A stretch of DNA of 64,000 bases from Streptococcus infantis (GCF_000963255.1 NZ_JYOV01000022.1:62001-126000); one strand, 5' to 3'; shown: positions 8,889 through 18,250, numbered from the stretch's first letter. Made by a program: numbers and translations. Notes: generated by a model from the sequence alone, not told the origin.

Positions 8889-9308
8889 TTATTCTTCAAC
8901 AAAAGAATTCAAAAATTCTTCAAAAGACGGCCATTGACCATACAACTCGGCTGTTTCTTCTAGAACATAGAAATACACCTTGCCAAAGTCCTCTTCCCTT
9001 AGTGAAAGAGCATAATTGCCAGATCCAGGATCATAGGCAAAATGGAGAAGATCTGCGCCCTTAAATCCCTCAGGCACAGCCTCATCGTCAAACCATGTAA
9101 GAGACTTCTTCATCTCCTCAAGTGAATTAAAGGAATTGAAAGGAAATAAATGACGGTCATCGTGAACACCCCTTACTTGGGGCTGACCACCGTTGTGCTT
9201 GAGATAAAAGCCCAACATAGTTTTTGGCAATTTCTTCCCAAGAATCTCCTCAAATTGTAAAAAATCTTCTTTTGAAATCGGTGAATCTTCATCAAGCATC
9301 CTAAACAT
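8889..9308 (-). CDS. SMI1/KNR4 (SUKH) family protein
   Basis: 139-residue SUKH superfamily protein. Diagnostic features are the N-terminal helix ILGKKLPKTMLGFYLKHNGG, the DPGSGNYALSL strand and the C-terminal WPSFEEFLNSF helix. SUKH proteins are common immunity proteins against nuclease and other polymorphic toxins; some have other binding roles. GGGAG precedes the ATG by five bases. It differs clearly from the second SUKH-like gene at 9328, so the two are not a recent duplication. Confidence 0.82.
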   Translation of the reverse strand: MFRMLDEDSPISKEDFLQFEEILGKKLPKTMLGFYLKHNGGQPQVRGVHDDRHLFPFNSFNSLEEMKKSLTWFDDEAVPEGFKGADLLHFAYDPGSGNYALSLREEDFGKVYFYVLEETAELYGQWPSFEEFLNSFVEE

Positions 9309-9327
9309 GATTACTCCCTTCAGTTTT

Positions 9328-9663
9328 CTACAATTCTTCTTTTAGTACCTTGTCAATAAAGTCATAGACTGTAGTAGCAACTTTTTGCATTTCTAAGGAG
9401 CCTAAAGCACCCAGGTCATTTTCATAAATGCAATCATCAGAATTTTTCTTGATAAAGTAAGCCAAATCTCCTTCCTGTCCAATCATAAAGTAATCTGGCT
9501 CTACTTCCTCAATCTGATAAGTCTCATTTCGCTCTTGAAGATCCTCCTTAGCATACAAACAGATGCCTGAATCTCCAATTTCATATGGGTCAATCTCTTC
9601 CCACTCTGATAAAAACTGATAGTAGAGATTGGGCAAGACAAATCCAAACTCATCTCTTTTCAT
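9328..9663 (-). CDS. SMI1/KNR4 (SUKH) family protein
   Basis: 111 acidic residues starting inside a SUKH-like fold: LPNLYYQFLSEW near the N terminus, EIGDSGICLY, then DYFMIGQEGDLAYFIKK and NDLGALGS, which is the usual SUKH strand order. It should be a soluble binding protein, probably an immunity protein. GGAGG precedes the ATG. It is the most upstream of the five small genes, 36 bp downstream of the SDR gene stop. Confidence 0.75.
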   Translation of the reverse strand: MKRDEFGFVLPNLYYQFLSEWEEIDPYEIGDSGICLYAKEDLQERNETYQIEEVEPDYFMIGQEGDLAYFIKKNSDDCIYENDLGALGSLEMQKVATTVYDFIDKVLKEEL

Positions 9664-9699
9664 AGCTTACCTCCACATATTTATAGAATAGCAACTATG

Positions 9700-10398
9700 C
9701 TACTTCAAAGACCAACCACCATCAATAGTGAGAATTTGCCCCTGCATGGCGCTTGCTTTTCCACCTGCTAAAAAGAGGCTGACTTCTGCCACTTCCTCTG
9801 GCTCAATCCAGCGTTTGATGGGTGTTTCACTGGCTACCCAGTCTGCCAGACCACCTGGTTCAAAATCAGCTGCGGTCATACCAGTCTTAACTGCACCAGG
9901 AGCAATGCCAAAGACCTGAATCCCAGCTTCTGCATAGTCTAGAGCTAATTGTTTGGTAAAGCCTGCCAAGGCATGTTTGGACGAGGTATAGGCGTGACCA
10001 CCCCCGCCTGCTAGACTTGAGGCAATGGAACACATATTGATAATGATTCCCTTCTTATTCTCTAGCATTTGCGTCAAATAATAACGAGTCAGCTCTACTG
10101 GAGTCACATAGTTGATTTCAAAAATCTCTTGGATTTCTTGGGCGGATTGTTCTAGTAAGGGCTTGTAGTCATCCAATACACCTGCCGTATTACATAAAAT
10201 ATCCACCTGAGGGCACCAGTCAAAAATTGGTTCCAAGTCAAGCGTTAAATCACGTTGTAGAAAGTGAAAGTCGCCTTGTAAGGCAGGCTTTTCACCCTGA
10301 TCCACTCCGAAAACCTGATAACCTTTTTCTAAAAATAGGCGAGCTTGTGCCAGACCAATCCCTGAACTAACGCCCGTAACTAAGACACGTTTAGTCAT
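9700..10398 (-). CDS. Short-chain dehydrogenase/reductase
   Basis: NAD(P)-dependent classical SDR of 232 residues, closest in style to 3-oxoacyl-ACP reductase-like oxidoreductases. The Rossmann glycine motif TGVSSGIG is near the N terminus, the NTAG motif follows, and the catalytic S-Y-K is present (MCSIASS ... HAYTSSKHA). The C terminus IDGGWSLK is typical. I start at ATG 10396-10398 (MTKRVLV); the upstream TTG at 10407 adds only three residues. It overlaps the DUF2829 gene by 8 bp, implying coupled translation. The substrate is unknown. Confidence 0.88.
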   Translation of the reverse strand: MTKRVLVTGVSSGIGLAQARLFLEKGYQVFGVDQGEKPALQGDFHFLQRDLTLDLEPIFDWCPQVDILCNTAGVLDDYKPLLEQSAQEIQEIFEINYVTPVELTRYYLTQMLENKKGIIINMCSIASSLAGGGGHAYTSSKHALAGFTKQLALDYAEAGIQVFGIAPGAVKTGMTAADFEPGGLADWVASETPIKRWIEPEEVAEVSLFLAGGKASAMQGQILTIDGGWSLK

Positions 10399-10627
10399 GG
10401 ACTTCAACCCAATCCGTCGCTAGGATATCACATGGTGTCGGACTCCACATGGAAAAACCTTCCCCTTCTCCAGATACGTTGATGAGGAAATAGGGTGTCA
10501 CTTCAAGAGCGACCCCGTTTTGCTCGATAGTGTCAAAAAGTTGGACATAGTTTTCAGCCCCACCCCAGCCAGTACGTACATATTTTTTCTTAGCCTTTAG
10601 TCCAGGCAAAATTTCTTCAAATGTCAT
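10391..10627 (-). CDS. DUF2829 family protein (Tad2-like)
   Basis: 78-residue protein with the whole DUF2829 pattern: FEEILPGLKAKKKYVRTGW at the start, TPYFLINVS in the middle and MWSPTPCDILATDWVEV at the end. Phage members of this family, Tad2, sequester the cyclic ADP-ribose signal of Thoeris defence. Chromosomal members are common and largely unstudied. Here it is a housekeeping-type neighbour coupled to an SDR gene with no phage genes around, so an anti-defence role is only a possibility. AAGGAG precedes the ATG. Confidence 0.8.
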   Translation of the reverse strand: MTFEEILPGLKAKKKYVRTGWGGAENYVQLFDTIEQNGVALEVTPYFLINVSGEGEGFSMWSPTPCDILATDWVEVHD

Positions 10628-10670
10628 GTTTTTCTCCTTTGTTATCTATGAATCTTAATTTAATTATAAC

Positions 10671-10696
10671 AAAAAACCGTTTTCCAACGGTTTTTT
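10671..10696. terminator. Bidirectional terminator
   Basis: Near-perfect palindrome: AAAAAACCGTT, short loop, AACGGTTTTTT. It ends the nuclease transcript on the minus strand and isolates the DUF2829 operon. Confidence 0.85.
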
Positions 10697-10734
10697 GACT
10701 GTGATTATTCTGATTTATATAGCTTGAAAAACTA

Positions 10735-11769
10735 TCACCATTGCAACCCAGCTTCTATGATTTCCTTTCTAGAGGCATACTTCCCATTTGGTCGGTGCCA
10801 TCTTCCTTTTCTATCTCTAAAGTAGCCACCTGTATTACTACTTTGTGCTTCTTCTTCTGCTGGTGCTGGTGCTTCAGTTTCCTGCTGTGTCTGTTCTTCT
10901 TTAGTCTTCTCTTCAGCTTCTTTTTTTGCTTTTTCTTGTGCTTCTTTTTCTTCAGCTTCTTTCTTGGCCTTTTCCTCGGCTGCCTTAAGCTCTGCAGCGC
11001 GTTCTTCAGCTGACTTGACCGTATTCTTTGCAGTACCATCTGCATAATTTATTTCAGCATTGACTGAAACGTTATCCAAGGCGACATGGGTTACGGAATA
11101 CTTATCAATTTTTTCCTTGCTACTACCTAATTTAATTTCAAGCAAATTCCCATCCTTATCAATTCCTACATACTGTAAGATAATCTGTCTTGGAATCAAT
11201 TCATTATCCTTATAGACAGCTGTCACCTTATAGTCAAGATAATAGTTTGGATGATTTGCAAGCCACGAATCTAGTCCATTTTCATAATAGAGCATGCTAC
11301 TTTGATTTTTGTCATCCGTTCCAGTAAAAGCACCTGTATTTAACCAAGCTGTCATAGGAACTAGATTTCGGCCTTCATCGTTGAGTCCGCTAAATTGATA
11401 ACCAACTAAATGACCGCGATTCATCAGCCAAGCCTCTTTAGAACCATCTCCGTAGTAAAATTTATAGTTATGCCATCCAACTGGATCAAAGGTTAATTTA
11501 GCTTCTCTCTTTTCTTGAGGCTCATCACTATCTTTTAGCTGAATGTGAGCATAAGTTGCACGGGATTTTGAATCGAGTTCCCCGAGTTCTAGCTGCTTTT
11601 CATTTTTAAAAGTAAGTAAGCCAGCTTCCTTGTATAACTTTGTATTATCCTGCGTAGTCTGTTTAGTCGTTACAGGTTCAGTTACTTTTGCATTTTCCTT
11701 ATGTTTCGAGCAACCAACTGATGTCAGCAACGAGAGTAAAACAACAGAAGTCAAAACTATTCTTTTCAT
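10735..11769 (-). CDS. Lipoprotein DNA/RNA non-specific endonuclease
   Basis: 344 residues. A lipoprotein signal peptide ends with LTSVGC (Cys20), so the mature protein should be anchored on the outer face of the membrane. The nuclease domain spans about 55-240, with NRGHLVGY at about 118-124 carrying the His general base; EndA of pneumococcus has DRGH, so the first residue is Asn here. The Asn typical of beta-beta-alpha-metal nucleases may be in NLVPMTAWLN. Residues about 255-310 are an Ala/Glu/Lys-rich coiled coil, then an Ala/Pro/Glu linker, then a short basic tail (YFRDRKGRWHRPNGKY). Likely roles are extracellular DNA or RNA degradation. GGAG precedes the start. Confidence 0.88.
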   Translation of the reverse strand: MKRIVLTSVVLLSLLTSVGCSKHKENAKVTEPVTTKQTTQDNTKLYKEAGLLTFKNEKQLELGELDSKSRATYAHIQLKDSDEPQEKREAKLTFDPVGWHNYKFYYGDGSKEAWLMNRGHLVGYQFSGLNDEGRNLVPMTAWLNTGAFTGTDDKNQSSMLYYENGLDSWLANHPNYYLDYKVTAVYKDNELIPRQIILQYVGIDKDGNLLEIKLGSSKEKIDKYSVTHVALDNVSVNAEINYADGTAKNTVKSAEERAAELKAAEEKAKKEAEEKEAQEKAKKEAEEKTKEEQTQQETEAPAPAEEEAQSSNTGGYFRDRKGRWHRPNGKYASRKEIIEAGLQW

Positions 11770-11870
11770 TCTATATTCTCCTAAATTATTAAAATATTTA
11801 TTATATTGTTATTTTATGCCATTTTATCATTTATAGTTTGTATTTTCAAACAATTATATAAATTTTTAAA

Positions 11871-11900
11871 ACAAAAAGAGCGAGATAGAATCTCGCTCTT
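11871..11900 (-). terminator. Terminator of the aldo/keto reductase gene
   Basis: AAGAGCGAGA (11876-11885) and TCTCGCTCTT (11891-11900) form a perfect stem around TAGAA. On the minus strand TTTTTGTTTT follows. Confidence 0.85.
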
Positions 11901-11921
11901 GAATGGATTACATTTTAATTT

Positions 11922-12848
11922 CTACGGCAAATCATTCCCTGCTGATAGGTAAATCTCATACCATTCTTTTCGAGTTAGATTAACATTACTTGCTTGGCTT
12001 GCTTCTATCAAATGTTTAGGGTTAGTTGTTCCTACTACTGCCTGCATCTTAGCTGGATAACGTAACACCCAAGCAATAGCAATAGCTGATTGGCTTACAC
12101 CGTATTTTAAGGCTAATCGATTTAGGACTTGGTTTAGTTGTTTGAACTTCTCATTGCCGACAAAATTCCCTTTGAAATATCCGAACTGCAAGACTGACCA
12201 GGCCTGAATAACCATGTCGTTTAATTTGCAGTATTCAAAGACGCTACCATCACGCAAAGCTGCCTTGTCACCTTCCATATTGACATGGAAACCTGATTCA
12301 AATCCTGGCGTGAAAGCTGCGCTTAGTTGTAATTGATTGATAGATAAAGGTTGTTTGACCTCTTTCTTCAGTAATTCCATCATCATAGGATTTTGGTTGG
12401 ACACACCAAAGTCTCGAACTTTACCTGATTTGTGTAGAATATCAAAGGCTTGAGCTACTTGATCAGCTTCCATCAAGGCATCTGGGCGATGGAGAAGCAA
12501 GCTATCTAGGTAATCAACCTGCAATCGTTGTAGAATCCCATCAACTGACTCTAAAATATAATCTTTTGAAAAATCAAAATAGGTAAATTCTTCTATGCGA
12601 ATGCCACACTTAGACTGAATCCACATCTTTTCTCGCAGGTCAGGACGATTGTTTAACACTTGACCTAGTAATTCTTCGCACCGACCACGACCATAGATAT
12701 CTGCCAAGTCAAAGGCGTTGATTCCCACAGATAGGGCTGTTTCTACCAGCTCCTCCACTTCTTTGACCGACTTGTCACTGATTCGCATCATTCCTAGAAC
12801 GATTTCTGATATTTCTTTTTTCTCTTGACCAAATGGAATGTATCTCAT
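11922..12848 (-). CDS. Aldo/keto reductase
   Basis: 308-residue NADPH-dependent oxidoreductase of the AKR superfamily, in the YdhF-like group. The tetrad is visible: Asp and Tyr in FDLADIYG at about 47-54, Lys in QSKCGI, His in LLHRPD. The C-terminal NADP-binding helices include VGTTNPKHL. Substrates are small aldehydes or ketones that cannot be specified. GGAGG precedes the start. It has its own terminator and appears monocistronic. Confidence 0.88.
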   Translation of the reverse strand: MRYIPFGQEKKEISEIVLGMMRISDKSVKEVEELVETALSVGINAFDLADIYGRGRCEELLGQVLNNRPDLREKMWIQSKCGIRIEEFTYFDFSKDYILESVDGILQRLQVDYLDSLLLHRPDALMEADQVAQAFDILHKSGKVRDFGVSNQNPMMMELLKKEVKQPLSINQLQLSAAFTPGFESGFHVNMEGDKAALRDGSVFEYCKLNDMVIQAWSVLQFGYFKGNFVGNEKFKQLNQVLNRLALKYGVSQSAIAIAWVLRYPAKMQAVVGTTNPKHLIEASQASNVNLTRKEWYEIYLSAGNDLP

Positions 12849-12912
12849 GGCAAATTCCTCCGTTTTTCTTCATTATAAAGCAGAATGACACTTTTATCAA
12901 CTGATATCTCAC

Positions 12913-12945
12913 AAAAGAAAAGAACCAGCTTAAACTGGTCCTTTT
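12913..12945 (-). terminator. metG terminator
   Basis: AACCAG and CTGGTC pair around CTTAAA, flanked by an AAAAG/CTTTT arm. On the minus strand the hairpin is followed by CTTTTCTTTTG. Confidence 0.7.
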
Positions 12946-12950
12946 AGATC

Positions 12951-14948
12951 TTATCCAATCACACTTCCGTTTGGTACAGACGGATCTACTGTGAGAAGGG
13001 TTAATTTGCCATCATGTTCAGCTGAGAGGATCATACCTTGGCTGACATATTTTTTCATCATTTTACGTGGTTTAAGGTTGGCAACGATTTGGACTTTCTT
13101 GCCGACCAATTCTTGTTCGTTTGGATAGTACTTAGCAATACCAGAAAGGATTTGACGGTCTTCACCGTCACCAGCATCCAAGCGGAATTGAAGCAACTTG
13201 TCAGAACCTTCTACTTTAGAAACTTCTTTCACTTCAGCAACACGGATTTCAACCTTGTCAAAGTCCTCAAATTTGATTTCTTCCTTGTTGAGTTTGAGTT
13301 CAACTTCATCAGGATTCCATTCTTTTTCGACTGCTGGTTTGTTACCTTCCATTTGTTCCTTGATATAGGCGATTTCTTCTTCCATATCGAGACGTGGGAA
13401 GATTGGTGTTCCTTTGGCAATTACAGTTACACCTGCAGGTAAATCAGCCAAGCTCAAGTTTTCAAGGCTAGAAACTTCTGCGAGTCCAAGTTGAGTCAAG
13501 ACTGCACGACTGGTTTCCATCATAAATGGTTCAATCATGTGAGCTACGACACGAAGGCTGGCTGCCAAATGGCTCATAACACTTGCCAATTGGTCACGAA
13601 GGGCTTCATCCTTAGCCAAGACCCATGGGGCTGTCTCATCGATGTATTTGTTGGTACGTGAGATAAGAGTCCAGACTGCTTCAAGCGCACGTGGGTAGTC
13701 AACTGCTTCCATGTAGGTATGGTAGTCGGCGATTGATTGTTCTGCTACTTGAGCAAGAGCATTGTCAAACTCTGTCACACCTTCTACGTAAGCAGGGATT
13801 TGCCCATCAAAGTACTTGTTGATCATAGAAACCGTACGGTTGAGGAGGTTTCCAAGGTCATTTGCCAATTCATAGTTGATACGACCTACATAGTCTTCTG
13901 GAGTGAAGGTTCCGTCTGAACCAACTGGAAGGCTACGCATGAGGTAGTAACGAAGTGGATCGAGACCAAAACGCTCTATCAACATTTCAGGATAGACAAC
14001 GTTCCCTTTAGACTTAGACATCTTGCCGTCTTTCATGACAAACCAGCCATGCCCAATCAAACGTTCTGGCAATTTGATATCCAACATCATGAGAAGGATT
14101 GGCCAGTAAATTGAGTGGAAACGAAGGATGTCTTTCCCTACCATGTGGAAGACTGTTCCATTCCAGAACTTGTCAAAGTTAGCGTGTTCTTCTTGATCGT
14201 AGCCAAGAGCTGTCACATAATTTAGAAGGGCATCAAACCAAACGTAAACAACGTGTTTTGGATTTGATGGAACTGGCACACCCCATGTAAAGGTTGTACG
14301 TGATACTGCCAAGTCTTCCAATCCTGGCTCGATAAAGTTTTTCAACATTTCATTGAGACGACCATCTGGAGTGATGAAGTCAGGATGTGATTTGAAAAAT
14401 TCAACCAAACGGTCTTGGTATTTGCTGAGACGAAGGAAGTAAGACTCTTCTGAAACCCATTCCACTTCGTGGCCTGATGGAGCGATACCACCAGTTACAT
14501 TTCCAGATTCGTCACGGAAAACTTCCGCAAGTTGACTTTCTGTAAAGAATTCCTCATCTGAAACTGAATACCAACCAGAGTATTCACCCAAGTAAATATC
14601 ATCTTGAGCAAGCAAGCGTTCAAAGACTTGAGCTACTACTTTTTCATGGTAGTCATCAGTTGTACGGATAAATTTATCGTATGAGATATCCAATAATTTC
14701 CAAAGTTCTTTAACTCCAACTGCCATACCATCAACATAAGCTTGAGGCGTGATGCCAGCTTCTTCTGCTTTTTGCTGAATCTTTTGACCATGCTCATCCA
14801 AACCTGTCAAATAAAAGACATCGTAGCCCATCAGGCGTTTGTAGCGAGCTAAGACATCACAAGCGATGGTTGTGTAGGCAGAACCGATATGAAGTTTACC
14901 AGATGGATAGTAAATCGGTGTTGTAATATAAAAATTCTTTTCAGACAT
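12951..14948 (-). CDS. metG: Methionyl-tRNA synthetase
   Basis: Class I aminoacyl-tRNA synthetase charging tRNA-Met. I start at ATG 14946-14948 (MSEKNFYI) with AAAGGAAA just upstream, giving 665 residues as usual for streptococci; an in-frame extension further upstream lacks support. The HIGS signature is at about 20-23, KMSKSKGN is about one third of the way into the catalytic region after MKDG, the anticodon-binding helices are at about 380-530, and an EMAP-type tRNA-binding domain is at about 560-665. Essential cytoplasmic enzyme. Confidence 0.97.
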   Translation of the reverse strand: MSEKNFYITTPIYYPSGKLHIGSAYTTIACDVLARYKRLMGYDVFYLTGLDEHGQKIQQKAEEAGITPQAYVDGMAVGVKELWKLLDISYDKFIRTTDDYHEKVVAQVFERLLAQDDIYLGEYSGWYSVSDEEFFTESQLAEVFRDESGNVTGGIAPSGHEVEWVSEESYFLRLSKYQDRLVEFFKSHPDFITPDGRLNEMLKNFIEPGLEDLAVSRTTFTWGVPVPSNPKHVVYVWFDALLNYVTALGYDQEEHANFDKFWNGTVFHMVGKDILRFHSIYWPILLMMLDIKLPERLIGHGWFVMKDGKMSKSKGNVVYPEMLIERFGLDPLRYYLMRSLPVGSDGTFTPEDYVGRINYELANDLGNLLNRTVSMINKYFDGQIPAYVEGVTEFDNALAQVAEQSIADYHTYMEAVDYPRALEAVWTLISRTNKYIDETAPWVLAKDEALRDQLASVMSHLAASLRVVAHMIEPFMMETSRAVLTQLGLAEVSSLENLSLADLPAGVTVIAKGTPIFPRLDMEEEIAYIKEQMEGNKPAVEKEWNPDEVELKLNKEEIKFEDFDKVEIRVAEVKEVSKVEGSDKLLQFRLDAGDGEDRQILSGIAKYYPNEQELVGKKVQIVANLKPRKMMKKYVSQGMILSAEHDGKLTLLTVDPSVPNGSVIG

Positions 14949-15036
14949 AATATTTCCTTTCCAGGCAAATGAAACCTGTTTTTCTAACACTTCATTATAC
15001 CATATTTTTGATGATTTTCGAAAAGGAAATCCATAC

Positions 15037-15070
15037 AAAAACAAGACAGACAAATGTCCATCTTGTTTTT
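15037..15070 (-). terminator. Terminator of the MacAB-like operon
   Basis: AAAAACAAGA (15037-15046) pairs with TCTTGTTTTT (15061-15070), with an inner GACA/TGTC pairing. It lies 13 bp after the permease stop. Confidence 0.8.
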
Positions 15071-15083
15071 CCTGTTGATTATC

Positions 15084-16343
15084 TTATTCATAGCGAAGTG
15101 CTTCAATCGGATCCAGTTTAGAAGCTTTATTGGCTGGTAAAACACCGAAAATCATACCGATGCCAGCTGAGACCGCTAAACTAAAGAGAGCGATTGGGAT
15201 GGATACCCCAACTTCGATTCCTGCGATCATATTTTGAAGAAGGACACCTGCAAGCATAGTCACCCCTGCAGCCAGCAGAAGACCGATGACCCCACCTAAC
15301 ATGGTCAAAATCATGGATTCAATCAAAAACTGAACCAGAATATTAGCCCGTGTTGCTCCTAGTGCTTTACGTAGACCAATCTCACGAGTACGCTCTGTCA
15401 CTGAAACGAGCATGATATTCATAACACCAGTACCACCGACAAAAAGGGAAATCCCTGCAATGGCACTAATAATCGTTGTTATGAAGCCAAAGAGTTGTTG
15501 AACTTCTTGGAAGGCTGCAGACGCATCTGCAACTTGATATTCCCCTTGTTGAAGACCTGCAATCTCTGTCATTCTTCTTGCCAACTCTGGTCCCAAAGTC
15601 TGGGTTAAGCTAGTATCATTGACACGGAAGACAATATTTGAAATCTCATCTGTGTTAAAATTAGCTGCTAGGGAAATATTGGTCGTGATTGGTAGTCCTC
15701 CGACTCCAAAGGCTTTGACTGCCTTGGCTTCTTTACTTGCATAAACACCAATAACACGGTAACTAATTTCGTTTACTTCAATAATCTGATTAAGCGCATC
15801 TTTTGCTGAACCAAAAAGGCTATTGGCTAGTTCTTCATCTAGGATGATCACACTTGCGAAATCCTTATAATCTTGCGCTCTAAGGCCACGACCTGCAATG
15901 ATTTTATTTTCAACCGCATCCATATAGGTGACATTCCCACCCGTCATGTTAGCGTGTTCGACCTTTTTATCCTTATAAGTCAAGGTCACATTGGCTGAGT
16001 TGGTCACATAGTAGCTATCCACTCCCTTGAGCTTAGCAGCTTCCTTGACCCATACTTCTTGAGGTTTTGGTGGTTCAACAAAATCTTCTTCTCGACCACC
16101 AGACAAGGTCAATGCAGATTGTCTTTGTGTAAAGGAACCGTCCTTACTCTTTGTAGGTGAGAAAAAGACATGGATATCTTTCTGGGACTTGGTCATATTT
16201 TTATTGACCTGACGAGACATGGAATCACCTAAGGCCATAATCACGACAACGGAGGATACACCGATGATAATCCCGATCATGGTCAAGAAGGACCGCATCT
16301 TGTGGGCCATAATGGATGAAAAGGCAAATTTCAGATTCTGCAT
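15084..16343 (-). CDS. MacB-type ABC transporter permease
   Basis: 419 residues with the MacB/FtsX layout: one N-terminal membrane helix (about 17-40, MIGIIIGVSSVVVIM), a large extracytoplasmic MacB-PCD domain (about 45-280), then three C-terminal helices in the FtsX domain ending PIEALRYE. It is the membrane part of a tripartite-style efflux system homologous to pneumococcal Spr0693-0695, which is implicated in antibiotic and peptide export. Its ATG sits beside the ATPase stop and is served by GGAGG, so the two are coupled. Confidence 0.93.
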   Translation of the reverse strand: MQNLKFAFSSIMAHKMRSFLTMIGIIIGVSSVVVIMALGDSMSRQVNKNMTKSQKDIHVFFSPTKSKDGSFTQRQSALTLSGGREEDFVEPPKPQEVWVKEAAKLKGVDSYYVTNSANVTLTYKDKKVEHANMTGGNVTYMDAVENKIIAGRGLRAQDYKDFASVIILDEELANSLFGSAKDALNQIIEVNEISYRVIGVYASKEAKAVKAFGVGGLPITTNISLAANFNTDEISNIVFRVNDTSLTQTLGPELARRMTEIAGLQQGEYQVADASAAFQEVQQLFGFITTIISAIAGISLFVGGTGVMNIMLVSVTERTREIGLRKALGATRANILVQFLIESMILTMLGGVIGLLLAAGVTMLAGVLLQNMIAGIEVGVSIPIALFSLAVSAGIGMIFGVLPANKASKLDPIEALRYE

Positions 16344-16344
16344 C

Positions 16345-17046
16345 TTAGTTTTCCTCCTTTTCTACGAGACCACTATCAGATGAAATGACGCCATCACGAA
16401 TGACAATCTGACGCTTAGCGTAAGCAGCGATTTCAGGCTCATGCGTAACCATAATGATGGTTTTTCCTTCTTTGTTTAATTCAACCAAGAGTTGCATGAT
16501 TTGATTTCCTGTTTTGGTATCAAGTGCCCCAGTCGGTTCGTCTGCCAAGATAATCGAAGGATTATTAACCAATGCACGCGCAATGGCAACCCTTTGCTTC
16601 TGACCACCTGACAACTCCGAAGGTAAATGATGGCTACGCTCGGTCAGTTCAACCTTTTCCAGATACTCTTCTGCTAATTTGCGACGTTTTGAAGCTGAAA
16701 CTCCAGCATAAATCAAGGGCAATTCTACGTTTTGAAGAGCATTGAGCTTGGACAAGAGAAAGAATTGTTGAAAGACGAAGCCGATTTCCTGATTTCGAAC
16801 CTTGGCTAATTGTTTTTCACCCAAACCAGCTACTTCTTTTCCATCTAGAAAATACTGCCCACTTGTAGGTGTATCTAACATACCGATGGTATTCATGAGG
16901 GTGGACTTACCAGAACCTGATGGTCCCATGATTGCTACAAATTCTCCCTCATGAACTTCTAGGTTAATATTCTTGAGGACTAGTAGTTCTTGGTCACCAT
17001 TACGATAGCTACGACAGATATTTTTGAGGCTAATTAGTTGCTTCAT
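16345..17046 (-). CDS. ABC transporter ATP-binding protein (MacB/LolD type)
   Basis: 233-residue nucleotide-binding domain. Walker A is GPSGSGKST, the Q-loop is in VFQQFF, the signature is LSGGQKQRVAIARAL, Walker B is IILADEP followed by TGALD, and the H-loop is in MVTHEPE. This sequence style belongs to the MacB/LolD group powering mechanotransmission rather than transport through the membrane. It overlaps the adaptor gene by 17 bp and is followed directly by the permease gene. Confidence 0.95.
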   Translation of the reverse strand: MKQLISLKNICRSYRNGDQELLVLKNINLEVHEGEFVAIMGPSGSGKSTLMNTIGMLDTPTSGQYFLDGKEVAGLGEKQLAKVRNQEIGFVFQQFFLLSKLNALQNVELPLIYAGVSASKRRKLAEEYLEKVELTERSHHLPSELSGGQKQRVAIARALVNNPSIILADEPTGALDTKTGNQIMQLLVELNKEGKTIIMVTHEPEIAAYAKRQIVIRDGVISSDSGLVEKEEN

Positions 17047-18217
17047 CAGTCTTCACCTCTTTTCCTTCTTGCAAGGAAGCTGTCGGATTACTGATGACTT
17101 TTGCTCCATCTGTCAGACCAGATGTGATTTCTTGATTTTCTGCATCTGCATTGCCCAAACCAACTTCAACTTTTTTGGCCTTTTGATTTTCATCAAGGAT
17201 CCAAACATAGTTTTTCTCTTCTTCCATGACTACGCTGGTGATCGGAACAATCAATGCTTTGCTAGTGCTTTTCACTTCAACACTGACTGTAAAGCCCTGT
17301 TTCAAATCACCGATTTCACTAGTTACATCGACTGTATATGGATATTTAGAACCTGTGTTGGAAGCAGCTAAGCTACTACTTGCTTCACTGTTATTTTTTG
17401 GATAATTTGAAATATAGCTAATCTTACCATTCCAAGTTTTATCTGGATAAACCTTGGAAGTGAAAGTGACTTCTTGGCCTACAGATAGATTGGCAAGGTT
17501 GTACTCAGAAAGCTCTCCCTTGACCTGCAAGTTATCGTTACTTACGATATGAACCAAAACTTGACTATTTCCTGTTGGAGATTTTGAAACATTACGATTC
17601 ACTTCAACAACTGTTCCCTCTACCGTACTCAATACCGTAGCAGCATTCAACTGGGCTTGAGCTTTTTCGAGTTGCGCTTCTGCATCTGCACGCACATCAC
17701 GAGCATCGCTGATTTGAGAATCAATAGCAGCTGTGGCAGAACCGGATGACTGAGCTGGCGCTTGTCCAGTTGCTCCCTCTAGACCTGCTTGTGGAAGGCT
17801 AGGTGTTGCTGCAGCGGTATTTCGAGACTCATTCAATTCATTGATATGACGGTCAGCCTTAGCCACAGCACGACTGGCAGCATCATAGGCAGCCTGGGCT
17901 TCTGTACTACTATACTTGACGAGAGCCTGTCCTTCGCTGACCTGATCTCCAACAGAAACCAAGACCTCGTCTAAGTCACCCTTGCTTGCATCATAATAAA
18001 TGTATTGTTCATTCTGAGCAGTAACACTCCCCGATAGGAGAACTGAAGATGCTACAGACCCCTCTTTAGCAAGGACAATCTTAGCAGTTTCATCTTTTGC
18101 TGCAGCTTGATTTGGTTGTCTTAACAGAAGAACAGCTGCTGCTCCCACTACAAGTACTGACGCCACTCCAATAGCAGTAAATAAAGGCCATTTCTTAGCT
18201 TTTGACTTTCTTTTCAT
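17030..18217 (-). CDS. Periplasmic-adaptor-like (MacA/HlyD family) efflux protein
   Basis: 395 residues from the ATG at 18215-18217 (MKRKSKAKKW), with AAGGGG upstream. A single N-terminal membrane anchor is at about 10-33, then a biotinyl-lipoyl-like half (DEVLVSVGDQVSEGQAL), a helical hairpin rich in Ala/Gln (about 95-190), the second lipoyl half (TVEVNRNV) and beta-barrel and membrane-proximal domains. It is the extracellular adaptor of the MacAB-like pump. First gene of the three-gene operon, with its own promoter. Confidence 0.92.
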   Translation of the reverse strand: MKRKSKAKKWPLFTAIGVASVLVVGAAAVLLLRQPNQAAAKDETAKIVLAKEGSVASSVLLSGSVTAQNEQYIYYDASKGDLDEVLVSVGDQVSEGQALVKYSSTEAQAAYDAASRAVAKADRHINELNESRNTAAATPSLPQAGLEGATGQAPAQSSGSATAAIDSQISDARDVRADAEAQLEKAQAQLNAATVLSTVEGTVVEVNRNVSKSPTGNSQVLVHIVSNDNLQVKGELSEYNLANLSVGQEVTFTSKVYPDKTWNGKISYISNYPKNNSEASSSLAASNTGSKYPYTVDVTSEIGDLKQGFTVSVEVKSTSKALIVPITSVVMEEEKNYVWILDENQKAKKVEVGLGNADAENQEITSGLTDGAKVISNPTASLQEGKEVKTDEATN

Positions 18218-18250
18218 AGCAATACCCCTTTTATAAATATATATGTTAAG

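Noticed and set aside
10741-11045. Frames on both strands inside the nuclease gene's Glu/Lys-rich tail
   Set aside because: Shadows of a low-complexity coding region; the lipoprotein nuclease explains the stretch.
15001-15053. Longer metG start giving 700 residues
   Set aside because: The extension has no family support and the ATG at 14948 has a good ribosome site and the usual N terminus.
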